Shown here one piece after another: positions 51,672 to 63,256 of a stretch of 64,000 nucleotides of DNA (position 1 is its first letter; every line of letters begins with the position of its first letter). Where the stretch lies: positions 1-64,000 of the forward strand of contig MU404070.1 in the NCBI GenBank assembly GCA_022695795.1, written 5' to 3'. Under the pieces are notes generated by a model. That model had not been told where the DNA came from and did not search any database. It saw only the letters and a list, made by a program, of their open reading frames with translations. Origin of the DNA: Biscogniauxia marginata (lineage: Eukaryota; Ascomycota; Sordariomycetes; Xylariales; Xylariaceae). Position numbers and translations under genes: made by a program.

Positions 51672-52907
51672 CTCTCGCCTAGTCTAGAAGGATACTGAAG
51701 AATCCCGATCATTATCTATATTTGTGCTCGTAGTACTGATGGACGTTATCCCTCTGCCATTTTTTCCTCACAGGTAATGCAGATCGACAAAAAGGAGTAT
51801 AGATGGTGTTGGTTTACGTGATGTCCTGCGAGTCTCGTGTATAATACCACGACACTACGCGTAGATGCCCATTTCTAGCCTTACGTAGTACTCATCTTCA
51901 CATATGCAATGCGCGAGAGCAACTATAGTCTTCCTAGAACTACTCCTGAGATGTGACTGGGACTTTAATATCCTGGAATAGATTATTCGAACAATAAATA
52001 GAGGTTTTCTGTAATTATTTTATTGCAATGCTTCTATAACTTGGACTTAAAGTCCAGTTCAACTGGGCTGACCAATCATTACTGTTAATTCCGTTACTAT
52101 CTATTAACCATAATGATATTACGACTTATTTGCACTTTAAAAAATAGCTGAACAAGCTTTCAAGCGTTATAAATGGCGGGCAGTGACTCTGTATGCATTA
52201 AATGTCCATGTCGGCCTCATATAAACTCACGAAAGTATATAATATCACGACCCTATATGCGCTCATAATCCCTATAACTCCAAATGTAGATGATACGAAC
52301 TTAAGGGATTACCTTACGTATTCACATGTTGCACACTTTCCTCATCAATAGTTTTAGTTTGTCATGAGCATATTGGGGAGAATTTACATAAGAGAATTGT
52401 TAGAGAATTTTCCTATCGAAAATGTCCACATACTAAAGATCCAGGATCTTTATGTTCGTAGTAATGATTATAAAACTTTCTTTTTTGGTTTTAAGATCGT
52501 AGATTGTGAGCGTATTTCGTACCTTTGGGTTTCTGTTAGGCCGACTAGGAGGTTATTCGGGACCGGACTGGACCGGATCGGGGGGCATTCCACGAAATAC
52601 TGTGGATCCATTATGCCCACTACATTCGGACTTGGCCTGAAGCCGGCTTCTGTGCCGGCCTTGTTAGGGTGGGCCTGCACAACAAGTTTTCACAATGTGT
52701 CTACGGAGTATAGTAGGATCATACTAGGAAGAGTTTATATAGCTACCGATTTCAATTCTCCACGCTCATCACGCTGGCCTCCTTAAATTATGGCTTCCCC
52801 GGAAGCCGAGGCACAAGGGAGCTTAGAAGGGGAGTGTAATCTAAGCCCTCCTACCCCAGTCCACTGTCCTCAGGCCCCCAAGTGAAGTCCCTACAAATTA
52901 ACATCGA
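51672..52907. other. AT-rich spacer, one unrecognised open frame
   Basis: A 140-codon plus-strand frame at 52364-52786 exists, but its composition looks non-coding and it resembles no family known to me. Nothing else is supportable here. Confidence 0.5.
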
Positions 52908-53468
52908 GCTTTCTTTTTCGCCGCCAACACATACGTTTACGCGATCCTCGGTGCCAATCATCACGCTTAAACTCGTGATGAAATCAGGAGATTTGGAGGG
53001 ACAGTCGCATCTTATAATTCTTATACGGAGACTAGTCAGCTGAACCTACGACTCGCGCTTTCACACAGCGGGCTCACGATCCAGGACTTGACGGCGGGGG
53101 ATGCGGCACGCACAACAAACGCCACCAATGTGCAACGCATGGCATGTCCGCGGCAGCGGGTGCGCGGCTGCTTCCAGGAGCCGTTTTTCGTAACTCTACA
53201 CCCGGACATCCCCATCGAACTATTGATAGAGTTCGGGCATCACTGGTTCAGACCGCATCCGTGGTTGGTCGTCAGGTCCGGCTGGGAGCTCCACGAGCAC
53301 GGCAACCCGAGGAATATCCGGCGGTCGGCGAGCGTCACAGGCACAGGCATGGACGGATTGGAGTCCGGACACAAGTACGAGTCGAGTCTTAACGAGGCGC
53401 TGCGCCGGCACATCATGTGGGCGCCTGTCGCGAAGGAGGATGGATATTTTACTCCAGAGCGGGTATAA
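52902..53468 (+). pseudogene. Unrecognised gene fragment with an internal stop
   Basis: One frame runs from 52902 to the TAA at 53466-53468, interrupted only by TAA at 52968-52970. The 126-codon part after 53088 is markedly GC-richer than its surroundings and reads like real protein (FFVTLHPDIPIELLIEFGHH, RPHPWLVVRSGWELHEHGN, SLNEALRRHIMWAPVAKEDG). The upstream part (YVYAILGANHH, RDEIRRFGGTVASYNSYTE) continues in the same frame. I do not recognise the family. No ATG near the left end and the internal stop suggest a remnant of a larger gene, but a short young gene from 53088-53468 (first codon not ATG) cannot be excluded. Confidence 0.5.
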
Positions 53469-53824
53469 GGGTCCCGGGTCGAAACTGGAAGATTATTCGT
53501 GGATTTTGGATCAGTCCCTGAATTTCCGTATCGGTAAGACTAAACTGAGAATTTTGGAGGAGGTGGCAGCGGAAGAAGGGGTTAGAATAGTATAATCGAG
53601 GCATGTAGCAGAATAGTTGGTCGGATACCTGAACTATGATAAGGGGACTGACCCCCAGCACGAATAAACGATAATTAAAGCAACCTAGGTTAGGTACATT
53701 AAAAAAAAGAACCAAAAAATAAATTTCCGGAGGCCCGCCGCTAACCCGAGGTCATTGTCCCGAGGACATTTACCCCCCTCCGATTATCCTGGATATTACG
53801 ACTTGTGTTGTGTTAGCCGAGAGG

Positions 53825-53897
53825 GGACTCGAATGCGCGACCTTTAGGTAGGGAGAGGTGAAGGGAGGAAGGGGTGGGGAGGCCTTCGACTACGCCA
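53825..53897 (-). repeat. tRNA/SINE-like element with A- and B-box words
   Basis: On the minus strand TGGCGTAGTCG (53897-53887) resembles a tRNA A box. GCATTCGAGTCC (53836-53825) matches the core of a B box (TTCGANTCC), with spacing of about 61 nt, as in RNA polymerase III type-2 promoters. The arms needed for a full cloverleaf are not seen, so this is a tRNA-derived repeat or a chance match, not a working tRNA. Confidence 0.3.
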
Positions 53898-56800
53898 TTC
53901 GAGTACCCAAGTAGGTGATGCACCACCTACCTGGGCAGTAGGAAGCCATGTAATCCATAATTATAAGGCTTTGTACTGGGCTTTCACGTGGTAGAAGACG
54001 GGGTTTTGCCGGTTGCTCCTAGAGATAGCCGGAAGTGGTGTTGGTGTGGTGTTGCTAGGGAGATAGAGAGGTACTACTAGAGATATCGAAATCTAGAGAG
54101 GTCTAACGAAAACCAGTCGCTTAAATCTGATTTGAATTTCTAGATGAAACACGGCTTTCGAAGGTCTCCTGGACAGAGCGATCGATGCTAAGACTCGAAT
54201 ATCCTGCAACACTCTGTACGAGAAAGGGGATGCATAAAAGAACTAAAAATTGAATTTATTGCTCTTTAGGTTAGATCAATCAACTCGTACATGATTCGTC
54301 TCGCCAGAAATAGTGTCAGAGGTTAAGGGTAAGATCTAGTATCAATATTTTTTGTCTTAATAAGTTAGCCCTGTAAGTAGTTAAGACCGCTTTTTCTTCG
54401 GAGTCATTGGAACGAGACTGGTAATCGAACCCAGCTTACGGTAAATGTTCTGTCGATATTGTAATTATAGTGGTCGGCTCTGGTAGTAGCATAGAAGGCT
54501 TTGGCGCTCGTATCTAGCCAGCGTGTGGTATTTTGGTGTATAATCGGACATGATTACACGGCTAATCGTGAGAATACCCCTAGAAAGCTTCTCAATACAA
54601 TAGATATCCTTAGAATTACGTGGTAATGAACAACTTTATTTAGAACGAAGAATGTAAAATTGTTGAACGCCACACTTCGTATGATACGAACCTGATTATG
54701 AGGGGACGGACTTCACTTCAAACTTGGTTACTATCAATATATTGTCCTTGAGTATAAGCGTCGACGGAAGATTGGTTTAGAGTATGACAACCTAGATTGG
54801 AAACTTAATTTCCAACGTCAAATATCATATTTCCTTACCTATCTTAAGTAAATCTATGGCTAATAAGGTTGGTCTTCGATATAGTTTTTATATTACATGA
54901 GCCATTACTGGTTTCATTGCCGAATTCTATCGTGGAAAGTCTTGTTACAATTGTTTCTAAGTAGCAAGCGCCATTAAAGACACGAACAAATAATTACGGG
55001 AAATATATATTAAAGGTTATCCTTCTTTATGTTGTTGTTAGAAATTTCTATATAACCTTTAACTTACCCCCCACTCTTATATGTTATAATTTTGCAATTC
55101 TAGTTATCTTGAGGGTTTTGATTTAACTAAACGGCTAAACACAATCTTGCTAACTTGTAAGTTAAATTTCCATTTAATTTATATATTTAAATAGGCCATT
55201 CCCTGCTATTTACCTACCTTTAGTTATTATATCGCGTACATATCAATGTCTATATATTCATGCGACTTGGAGTTGTTTTAGTAATTCACTGTACTTGAAC
55301 AACCACAGTACTTATTATTCACAAAATACATACACGCTGATAAAACCATTCTGCCTTTTTTATTTACTCTTCCATTGCCTGTGTTAATCAAAGCTAGATA
55401 GTCTTCGAGGATATTCTACCATATTTTATCGCCTCACTCATAAAGGCTCTACTAACAAGAATCTCAGAGGATGCTATGCTCTGTCATGAGTGGATGCTTA
55501 GAAATCCATACATACGCAGGTCCTACACCGCCCCATCTTACTATGGGAAGCGAGCGGCCGCACGAAATGGGGATTACTAACCCACTCGCTTACTAAATGG
55601 GGTATTGTGACTGCATGACTCTTCTAAGCCATCAGCTTTGATATTTGGAAGACACTTATTCCAGGTTTGGAATGGTCCAAGGGAGCACCAAACAACAAGG
55701 TGCCGCGTGGCTGATTTAGGGACACATCCTGGCTAGTCGTCAATTTATAAGTAGTTTGGCAAAAGTGCACTGAACAATCACCACCCTTCCTTAGGTAATT
55801 CTCATATAAACGTAGAATAATATCAACGGTTTTGTCCGAATTGGCAGTGATTATATTTGCAAGTGCTTGAAATCACACTAGACTGTCTTTGAATTGCTAT
55901 AATATATGTAGTGCATTATTTATTTGCCCCTATTTTGAACACCGGAAATTCTAGAGTTTTAGCGCTTGTAGGTTTATACGAGAAGATAATTTTTGGTAAG
56001 AGGGAAAAGGGAAAGGGGCCGTAATCTTCGCTGCCTACCTGTTGGATATTGAAAAGGGAAGAAAAGAAAATAGAATGATACCGTGGTTTGTATTGATGAA
56101 GGCCGGAATCGGCGAGGTGAGTTATAGGCACGGACCTACCTGGGAACACAGGGGCTGATTTGTACGTAGGAAGGCTGCCTACTCGGTACCCTTCGTTCTA
56201 GCTCTTCATGCAACAATATCGTGTATACCCTTCTACTTAGATTAGTACTAGGACACTCTGTCTACTAAAAGGAGATAGAGACCAAAGGTCACCGTTGACC
56301 TTAGATTGCTCACTAAAGAGTCTACCGTGAGGTATATGGGGTGGAAACGACCTATTTGTACATAATTTTACTCTGAAGTCGTCTCCCAGCTCCATCGGCC
56401 CCTGAAGCTGTCTGCAGATGGGCTTGAAAGGGAGCCGCAACGTCGTTATACATATGGACTGTTACGAACTGTCGGTACGTACGAGCAGCTTTCTTCCACG
56501 TGTTGTGGTCTCATCCCGCCACTAAATCGCATGACGCATTCTTTCCTTGTTGGGTTTTTCCCGGGGGTCCAAAGTCCCGTATTCGGGAAACTTGGGCTTT
56601 GTTCACGTTGATATGGAATTGTCATGGCGAACCCTTGTCCCAGCCTTAGTCCCGGGGAGGATTCGCCGACGGCTGCAACGGTACTGCCCAATTACGCAAG
56701 AACTCCATATTATACTCTTTTCAGCTGAGAGCTAAGGTGGTCAGAAGTGTAAGCTTAATAATGATATGTGAGATGTTGCGTTCTAGAATCGGTTACATTA

Positions 56801-57194
56801 TACGTGAAGAAATACCACACATACTATTTCCTCTAAGTTGGACTTTGTGAGGGGTTTTTTGGTTTGTTTTTGTTTTTGATATACCCGACCTCTTGCGATG
56901 AATATGGATAACGAACAGAGAAGTGATACTATATATATTATTAAATGCGATTGCGTCGTCAAGTCAAAAACTTAAACATCTCCGCGAGCCTTATACATGT
57001 GTACACGTTTTATGGACACATCGTTCACGGTGATAGCCTCTATTATCCCTGGCTGATGAGGCACATGAGAAGAGTCGGGCCGGGGGTTAGTAAGACAAGG
57101 TAATATTGAAATTGAGCTGACGTATGGCCAGGCTTCAAGACAGCTTCTCGGTCAAGGTTCACATCTTATGTTCGGCCGAAATGAGTCGATGGCC

Positions 57195-57200
57195 TATAAA
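57195..57200 (+). promoter_or_regulatory. Probable TATA box of the GMC oxidoreductase gene
   Basis: TATAAA followed by TGAGGG lies 128 bases before the start codon at 57328, a normal distance for a fungal TATA element plus leader. The call rests on position and motif only. Confidence 0.4.
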
Positions 57201-57327
57201 TGAGGGTCTCCTCACACTTCACAACGTAGGAAGGTTCTAGTAATCAGTGGTAAACTCACTTGCTATTATCGATTCGCTCGTAGTGCCATAACACCATCTC
57301 TTTATAGTAGGCACCGTCTGTTGAATC

Positions 57328-59277
57328 ATGTGGACAGGTTTAAAGGCCGTGTCTTACACAGCCTTCGTGGCTACGGCGGTGGAGGGGAGACTACTGGGAT
57401 CGTCTTTCGGCGTCCCGGGAGACAATGCCACGTATGACTACGTCGTTGTCGGGGGTGGGACTGCTGGACTGACTATCGCGGCCCGGTTGGTCGAGCAAAA
57501 GGCGGGCAGCGTCGCCGTCGTAGAAGCTGGTAGCTTCTATGAGCTAGGGAATGGAAACTTAAGTCAGATCCCTGGTAACGACGGCGCCTTCACAGGAAAA
57601 GGCATCCATGACTGGCAACCGTTGGTTGATTGGGGATATCTGACAACACCACAAGAGGTAAGTTTACACGCTCGGTGTTTCTGCTCGTCCGCTAACGGTG
57701 CTGAAAGGGGGCATACAATACTACCCTTCATTACACACAAGGCAAAGTATTTGGGGGTGGCTCTGCTAGAAATTTTATGGTCTATCAACGTGGCACTGCA
57801 GCTTCATATCAGCTATGGGCAGACGCCGTTGGGGATGACAGTTATACGTTTGAGAATCTTCTCCCATTCTTTGACAAGAGCATCAACTTCACCGCCCCCA
57901 ACATGGAAAAGCGGTTTGCCAATTCGACCCCGGAATTCGACATATCCACTCTTGGTACGGACGGTGCTGTTTCGGTGTCTTATACCAATCATCCCCAAGT
58001 GTTGGCCACGTGGGCCGTGGGGGGCCTCGAGGAAATTGGTATCCCGGTCATTGATGGCTTCCAGAGCGGGCGGCTAATAGGGCAATCTTATAGTCTATTC
58101 ACTATAGATGCTGATACTATGGTGAGAGACTCCTCTGAGACCTCGTACCTCCGGAACTCCCTAGGCAACCCAGATTTCACGCTATACCACTTCGCCCTAG
58201 CCAAGAAGATCCTTTTTGATGGGGACAAGAAGGCCACCGGTGTCGTCGTCAACACCCAGGGATTTGAGTACACCCTCTCGGCACGCAAGGAAGTCATTGT
58301 CTCAGCGGGCGTATTCGGGTCACCACAGCTGTTACTCGCTTCTGGAGTCGGTCCTGCAGATACCTTGGAATCCGTTGGCGTACCTGTTGTGGCCGATAGG
58401 CCTGGGGTCGGCCAAGGCATGCAAGACCACATATACTTCGGAGTGTCACACCGCGTCAACGGGCCAACCTTCTCGTCTCTCCTAAATCCCGAGTATGCAG
58501 CGGAGCAGGCCGAGTTATTCAACATAAATGCTACGGGGATACTCACAAACCCGACCGCCGACGTGCTAGCCTGGGAGAAGGTCCCCGAGAACCTCCGCCG
58601 TAGCTTCCACAACAGCTCCCTCGAGGCCCTGGCTGAGTACCCTGATGACTGGCCAGAGGTTGAGTACATCTCACTTGGATCCTGGCTAGGCACGGACGAG
58701 GATTCACGCCGCGGCGACCCCGGCGACGGCTTTAACTACGGCACTCTGGTCATCGCCATCGTAGCGCCCCGCTCGCGCGGCTACGTCTCCATTACCTCGC
58801 CAGACACGGCCGTCCAGCCCGTCATCAATCCCAACTTCCTTACGGACCAGACCGACGTGGACGTCGCCGTCGCGGGCTTCAAGCGCGCGCGCGAGTTCTG
58901 GGCCACCGACGCGATGCGGGATTTTGTCATCGGCGACGAGGCGTACCCCGGGGCGAACGTGACCACAGACGCCGAAATCGAGGATGTCATCCGCCGCAGC
59001 TTCAACGCCATCTACCACGCCTCCTGCACTTGCGCCATGGGCAAGGAGGACGACGAGCTGGCCGTCCTCGACAGTCAGGCTCGCGTCTATGGCGTTCAGG
59101 GCCTCAGGGTCGTCGATGCTTCCTCTTTCCCGCTGCTGCCGCCTGGGCATCCCCAGTCTACAGTTTGTAAGTCTCATTTTGTCTTTCGTTGTATCAAGGG
59201 CTGGAATGTAAGCTAACGATGCGATCCTAGACGCACTAACCGAGAAGATTGCCTGCGATATCTCTGGCAACTGTTAA
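57328..59277 (+). CDS. Secreted GMC-family FAD oxidoreductase
   Basis: Three exons (57328-57657, 57708-59166, 59231-59277) give 611 residues. Introns are 50 and 64 nt. A signal peptide is likely (about 1-20, ending TAVEG). The FAD-binding loop is YVVVGGGTAGLTIAARL (about 38-55). GMC signature 1 is QGKVFGGGSARNFM (exon 1-2 junction restores it); signature 2 is FGSPQLLLASGVGP. Active-site histidines are in IYHASCTCAMG and PPGHPQSTVYALTEKIA. Several N-glycosylation sequons are present. It belongs with aryl-alcohol/glucose/choline-type oxidoreductases; the substrate cannot be assigned. Secretion suggests H2O2 generation, lignocellulose oxidation or secondary-metabolite tailoring. All cofactor and catalytic motifs are intact, unlike the broken neighbours to the left. 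Confidence 0.93.
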
Positions 59278-60002
59278 GACTCTTTACTTGGGAGAGTAGA
59301 ATCTTTCGTATGCTATCAAGGGGTGCTGTCTTTTATGTCGTTGGATAGATTGTGCCAGGGAGCAGTCCCCGTTTCGAGTGTCTGAATCCTTGTGTAATAA
59401 ATAGTATCCCCGAAACATGCTACAAGTTGGAATATGTCATTGTCGGTACTATTCTCTGGACCCCCTTTCTTGTATATATTCAGCTATTATAGCACAGGAG
59501 TTAAAAATAATAACCGGTAACTACCAGTCTATAGGTTTGAATGTGGCTAGTAAGTTCCCTTACTGCATAACATGCAATGTATGATGCGAATATGCAGTTG
59601 TCTCACATATGTTATCTAATACCCTAGGTACAGTCAATGGTAAAGGTCGAAACTGTATTTCACCTAGCTCTATACATACCTTACTTTGCTACTGCTTTGG
59701 AGCACGTGGGAAGGTTTTCTGCCTCTCTCTTAAGGTTGCTTTTTCCTGTGGACTTTGTAGTTTATTTTCATATTCTAAGTTAACTTTCTTTTTTACCAAG
59801 AGTCTAACTCCGACATCAGGGAGATTCAGGAACACTTCTTTCTCCGATCAGTACTTGTGAGTGATTATATAGCTAGCTGCCTCCCCCTTAGTGAGCTGGA
59901 AGATTTATTCCCATTGCAAATCACCTCAATCTATAATTAGGATCATACTTCCATCCTACAACACAAATACAATCAGTTAATCCACAACAATCTGGTATCA
60001 CA
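59278..60002. other. Spacer between the GMC gene and the Cys-rich gene
   Basis: No gene seen. It holds the GMC 3' UTR and the presumed promoter of the small gene at 60003. Confidence 0.55.
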
Positions 60003-60511
60003 ATGCAGACTTCCGGCATTCGTTCCCTTCTTACCGCCGTACTCGGCTTGGAAGCTACCAATCCCCAAACACACCTCCTGCTAGAGGGTTTCTCTGGAAA
60101 CCTCACTATCGACCGCAATCAGCTAGTCAACTGCAGAGCTGGAACATACGATTCGGTTTCCGAGTCATTGGTATCGATTATGCCTCCAGTATTCGAGGTC
60201 AGCGGACAGAAAGATACCTGCAACGAGTCCGAGACCATTGCTTTCGAGGATACCTGCGGTGTCGAGGGCCACATCTGCATTCCCAAGACCGAAATCGAAA
60301 CCAGCCTGTCGGCTCAAGGCGGCGACATCTCAGCTCAGGACTGCAAGCGTGACTGCGCGATAGACTGCGTGTATTCTATCCTCTTTCCTCCGATCTATGG
60401 AATGTAAGTGCCTATTCGTTGCCACGGACTAGTCTAGCCCCTTTGTATTCTTGGCTTACTTGAAAATCTAGATGCGTTGGTATCTGTATCGCTACCAATT
60501 GCCCCAGATAA
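60003..60511 (+). CDS. Small cysteine-rich protein, family unknown
   Basis: Two exons (60003-60403 and 60472-60511) join in phase across a 68-nt intron (GTAAGT...ATCTAG) to 146 residues with 10 cysteines. Without splicing the frame ends at once after GM. Splicing adds ICVGICIATNCPR, three further Cys in the same spacing style as the rest (DCKRDCAIDC), which supports the model. The N-terminus (MQTSGIRSLLTAVLGLEA) is only weakly like a signal peptide. Two Asn-linked glycosylation sequons (NLT, NES) are present. No domain is recognised. A disulfide-rich secreted protein or effector candidate is an inference from size, Cys content and its place in an AT-rich gene-poor compartment. Confidence 0.62.
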
Positions 60512-61566
60512 ATGGGTGGGTTTTAAGGGATATACCGCCAACCGTCGTCTCGACTTCTCCGTTAGCGTTTCTGAAGAGGTTAGAGCAGAGCCATGGCATG
60601 AGGTAAAACATTTATAGTCAAATTGCATCAACCTTGGCAGCCTGGCACTCTGAGGGATAGTTGACCATAACGCCGAAAGAAAAAAAAAACGAATCTTCTT
60701 ATAGTTTAACCCCAAGGGTTTTCAAATAACCCCCACAATATCTAATAAAACAGTTTGTTAGCCACAGTGTATGCGTATGTGTGTACGAGGTTATATAGAC
60801 TTGTTATGGTCGATAATCAGAATTAGCTGTTCAGAAAGCTCTTTATAGAATTTAACATTGCACTACATACACACGTCCCAAGATGTTTGTTTTTAATGTC
60901 TTGTCGCAAAAGCGACGCCGCTACTAAGGTAGTCTACGATACATCCTAAAAGCTTTCACAAGCCTCATCTTTTGCTTAAATGCACACTCCCGGCCTATTC
61001 ACACGTGTATAATTCGTAAGCTATATCAGGTTAGGTTATCACCAGGGTACCTAATGGCTATTTATCGGCGTAGCCACCTAAATTATAGTATAAATGAGGG
61101 TTTTAATAGATATCAAGTTTAACAATGGTTCAACATTATATAATGCTGACCGTGTATTAATTAGCCTGTGAATAAGTAGTTATAACCATAAGTGGCTTTT
61201 AATAATCACTTATAAGAGGTAAGTTTATATAAACTGTTATAAAGGGAAACCTGGTTATATTAATTGAAACCCTTTTGATATTCTCCATGTGCTTAATTTT
61301 AACTGTAATTACCTATAGCATTACTGTGAATATTACTATGCCTGTTATTCTAATGAATACTTACGGTAGGATTTGCAACTAACCAAAGCTAAATGTAGGG
61401 CATGGGGGTGGTTCTATTGACAAGAAAATCGTTTTTTCCAATTCAGCGTTATGAGCCCCCCTAGACCATAACGCTGAATTGGAAAAAACAATTCTTTCTA
61501 AGCCGATGCTTCAACATCCTACATAGTATTCTTAATTGCCCCTTTCGAGCTGTATCAATACATAGG
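60512..61566. other. AT-rich spacer upstream of the chromate transporter
   Basis: No coding frame seen. The segment 60990-61400 is very rich in TA and TTATAA-like words, as in mutated repeat DNA. A perfect inverted repeat lies at 61431-61489, next to the following gene. Confidence 0.6.
61431..61489. repeat. Perfect 23-bp inverted repeat with a 13-nt loop
   Basis: Bases 61431-61453 (beginning GTTTTTTCCAATTC, ending GTTATG) are the exact reverse complement of 61467-61489. The loop 61454-61466 is C-rich. The repeat ends 77 nt before the chromate transporter start codon. It could be a transposable-element remnant, a cruciform or a strong leader hairpin; sequence alone cannot decide. Confidence 0.95.
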
Positions 61567-63256
61567 ATGGTTGTCCCGTCTTCGCGCAACTACTCACCTC
61601 GCATTCTGGCCCTCCGCGCTTGGAATGCCCTCCTCGTCAACTGGCACCTAGGTTTCACCGCATTTGGTGGACCGCCTGTACATTTCAAGATTGTGAGTGA
61701 GCAGACAGGGCCTCCCTCACAGACGCCAAATTGACGAGCTTTCTCCGAATAGTTCAATGAAAAGTTTGTGCAGAAACTAAAATGGATCGACGAGCAGATG
61801 GTAAGTCAAACAGCGCTCAAGAAAAAGTTACCGCACCTTGTATAGGGCTAACATTTTGAGCAGTACCAAGAGCTTTTCAGCATCTCCCAGGCCCTTTCCG
61901 GCCCGGCCAGCACCAAGATGCTGTACTGTATCAATCTCCTCCACGACGGCAGCTTCGCCGCCCTGCTCAGCTTCTTGATCTGGAGGCACGGTACCAGTTC
62001 TTTCCCGAAATACACAACGACTAATTGAAATGGCCAGTTTGCCGGTTGCCTTGGTCATGTATGGACTCTCCATTGGGATCTTCAGCATTAATCAAGCACT
62101 GCCCCGTCCGGCATATGCCCTTTTGTTTGGCCTCAACGCCGCCACTGTCGGCGTCATCGCACTGGCTGCGACACAACTGTCCCACAAGGCTATTACCGAT
62201 AAACTGACAAGAGTCCTAATTTTCCTCAGTGGTGCGGCTGCTATGCTGTACAATGCGCTGTGGTATTTCCCCGTGCTGATGCTCATTTCGGGATGTGCGA
62301 CTTTGATCTACGACTACCGTTGGCTGCACAAGCCTGTCGCCGCCGTCATTAAAGCGACTAAGTTTAGGACCAGGCCGGTGCATGAGGAGAGCGCTGCAAC
62401 TCCACAGGAACCACGTGTGGTCCATCCCTCAGGTAGCCGTTATGCAACCGGCGCCCAGGATGGAGTAGGCCCCACGGACGTAACCGAAGCGGAGCTACCC
62501 GTAGCCGAGCGGGAAGGCTTCTCGACGGCTGAAGACGAAGCCCGAATCATCCCTCGCGAGTTTCGCCTAGATATCTCGTGGCAGACCGGCACTGCTATAA
62601 TTGGATCTTTCTTCCTCACGTTTGTTGTTGTCATGGTTCTACGTGGTGTTCTGCCCAACCCTCCGCTTTTATTTAGCCTCTTTGCCAATATGTACCTGGC
62701 TGGGACTGTTATCTTTGGAGGCGGACCGGTTGTTATCCCGTTGCTGCGAGAATATATTGTCGCCGAAGGCTGGGTCAGCCCGCGGGACTTCTTGATCGGC
62801 CTGGCGCTTATCCAGGCCTTTCCGGGTCCCAACGTCAACTTTGCCGTCTTTCTTGGCAGCCTAACAGCAATTAACGGAGGCTACAACTCTGCTGCAGGCG
62901 CACTGATATCCTGGGTTGGCATTTTTGGTCCCAGGATGGTTCTCGTACACGGAACTATGGGCATCTGGAGTGCCTTACGGAGCAGGCGATGGGTCAAATC
63001 AATCCTGCGAGGAATCAATGCTGGCGCTGTGGGCTTAATCTATACCGCTGTCTACCGCATTTGGCAGGTTGGGTACATTGACGAGGGATTCCAGTCTGGG
63101 CGTAGCCTGGGTGATGATCCTTGGTGGGTAGTAGTGACGGCTACGAGCTATGTCGGTGGCTATTGGTTTGGAATTAGCGCCCCGTTGGCTATTGTCTTTG
63201 GGGCGGTATTGGGGTTGATCAGGTACGGTGTTGTACAGTCTCAACCACCTAGTTAA
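61567..63256 (+). CDS. chrA: Chromate ion transporter, CHR family
   Basis: Four exons (61567-61692, 61753-61800, 61864-61985, 62038-63256) give 504 residues. Introns 1 and 2 are canonical (60 and 63 nt). Intron 3 (52 nt) keeps the frame only with a GC donor (AG/GCACGG) and acceptor CCAG, with a CTAAT branch point. The two CHR halves are visible. The N-terminal half has LGFTAFGGPPVHF, KLKWIDEQMYQELFSISQALSGPAS and MYGLSIGI. The C-terminal half has FGGGPVVIPLLREYIV, GWVSPRDFLIGLALIQAFPGPNVNFAVFLG and several membrane helices, separated by a hydrophilic loop. CHR proteins export chromate or take it up with sulfate-like anions; the direction here is unknown. Intact family motifs point to a working gene. 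It sits in the accessory compartment beside a 23-bp hairpin. Confidence 0.9.

Larger units (their letters stand above)
53469..57327. other. AT-rich gene-poor stretch before the GMC gene
   Basis: This is almost 3.9 kb of AT-rich DNA with no supportable coding frame. It contains a weak tRNA/SINE-like element near 53825-53897 and ends with the promoter of the GMC oxidoreductase. The composition fits old, mutated repeats, but no recognisable transposon protein was seen in any frame. Confidence 0.55.

Noticed and set aside
52364..52786. 140-codon plus-strand frame in the accessory region
   Set aside because: Composition looks non-coding, and no similarity or splice context was seen. Kept only as a note in the spacer entry.
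53825..53897. Functional tRNA gene
   Set aside because: A- and B-box words are present, but acceptor and anticodon arms cannot be built. Listed only as a weak SINE-like element.
50302..59277. Secondary-metabolite cluster formed by the methyltransferase and GMC oxidoreductase
   Set aside because: No backbone enzyme (PKS, NRPS, terpene cyclase) or transcription factor in the window. The methyltransferase is dead and 5.6 kb away.
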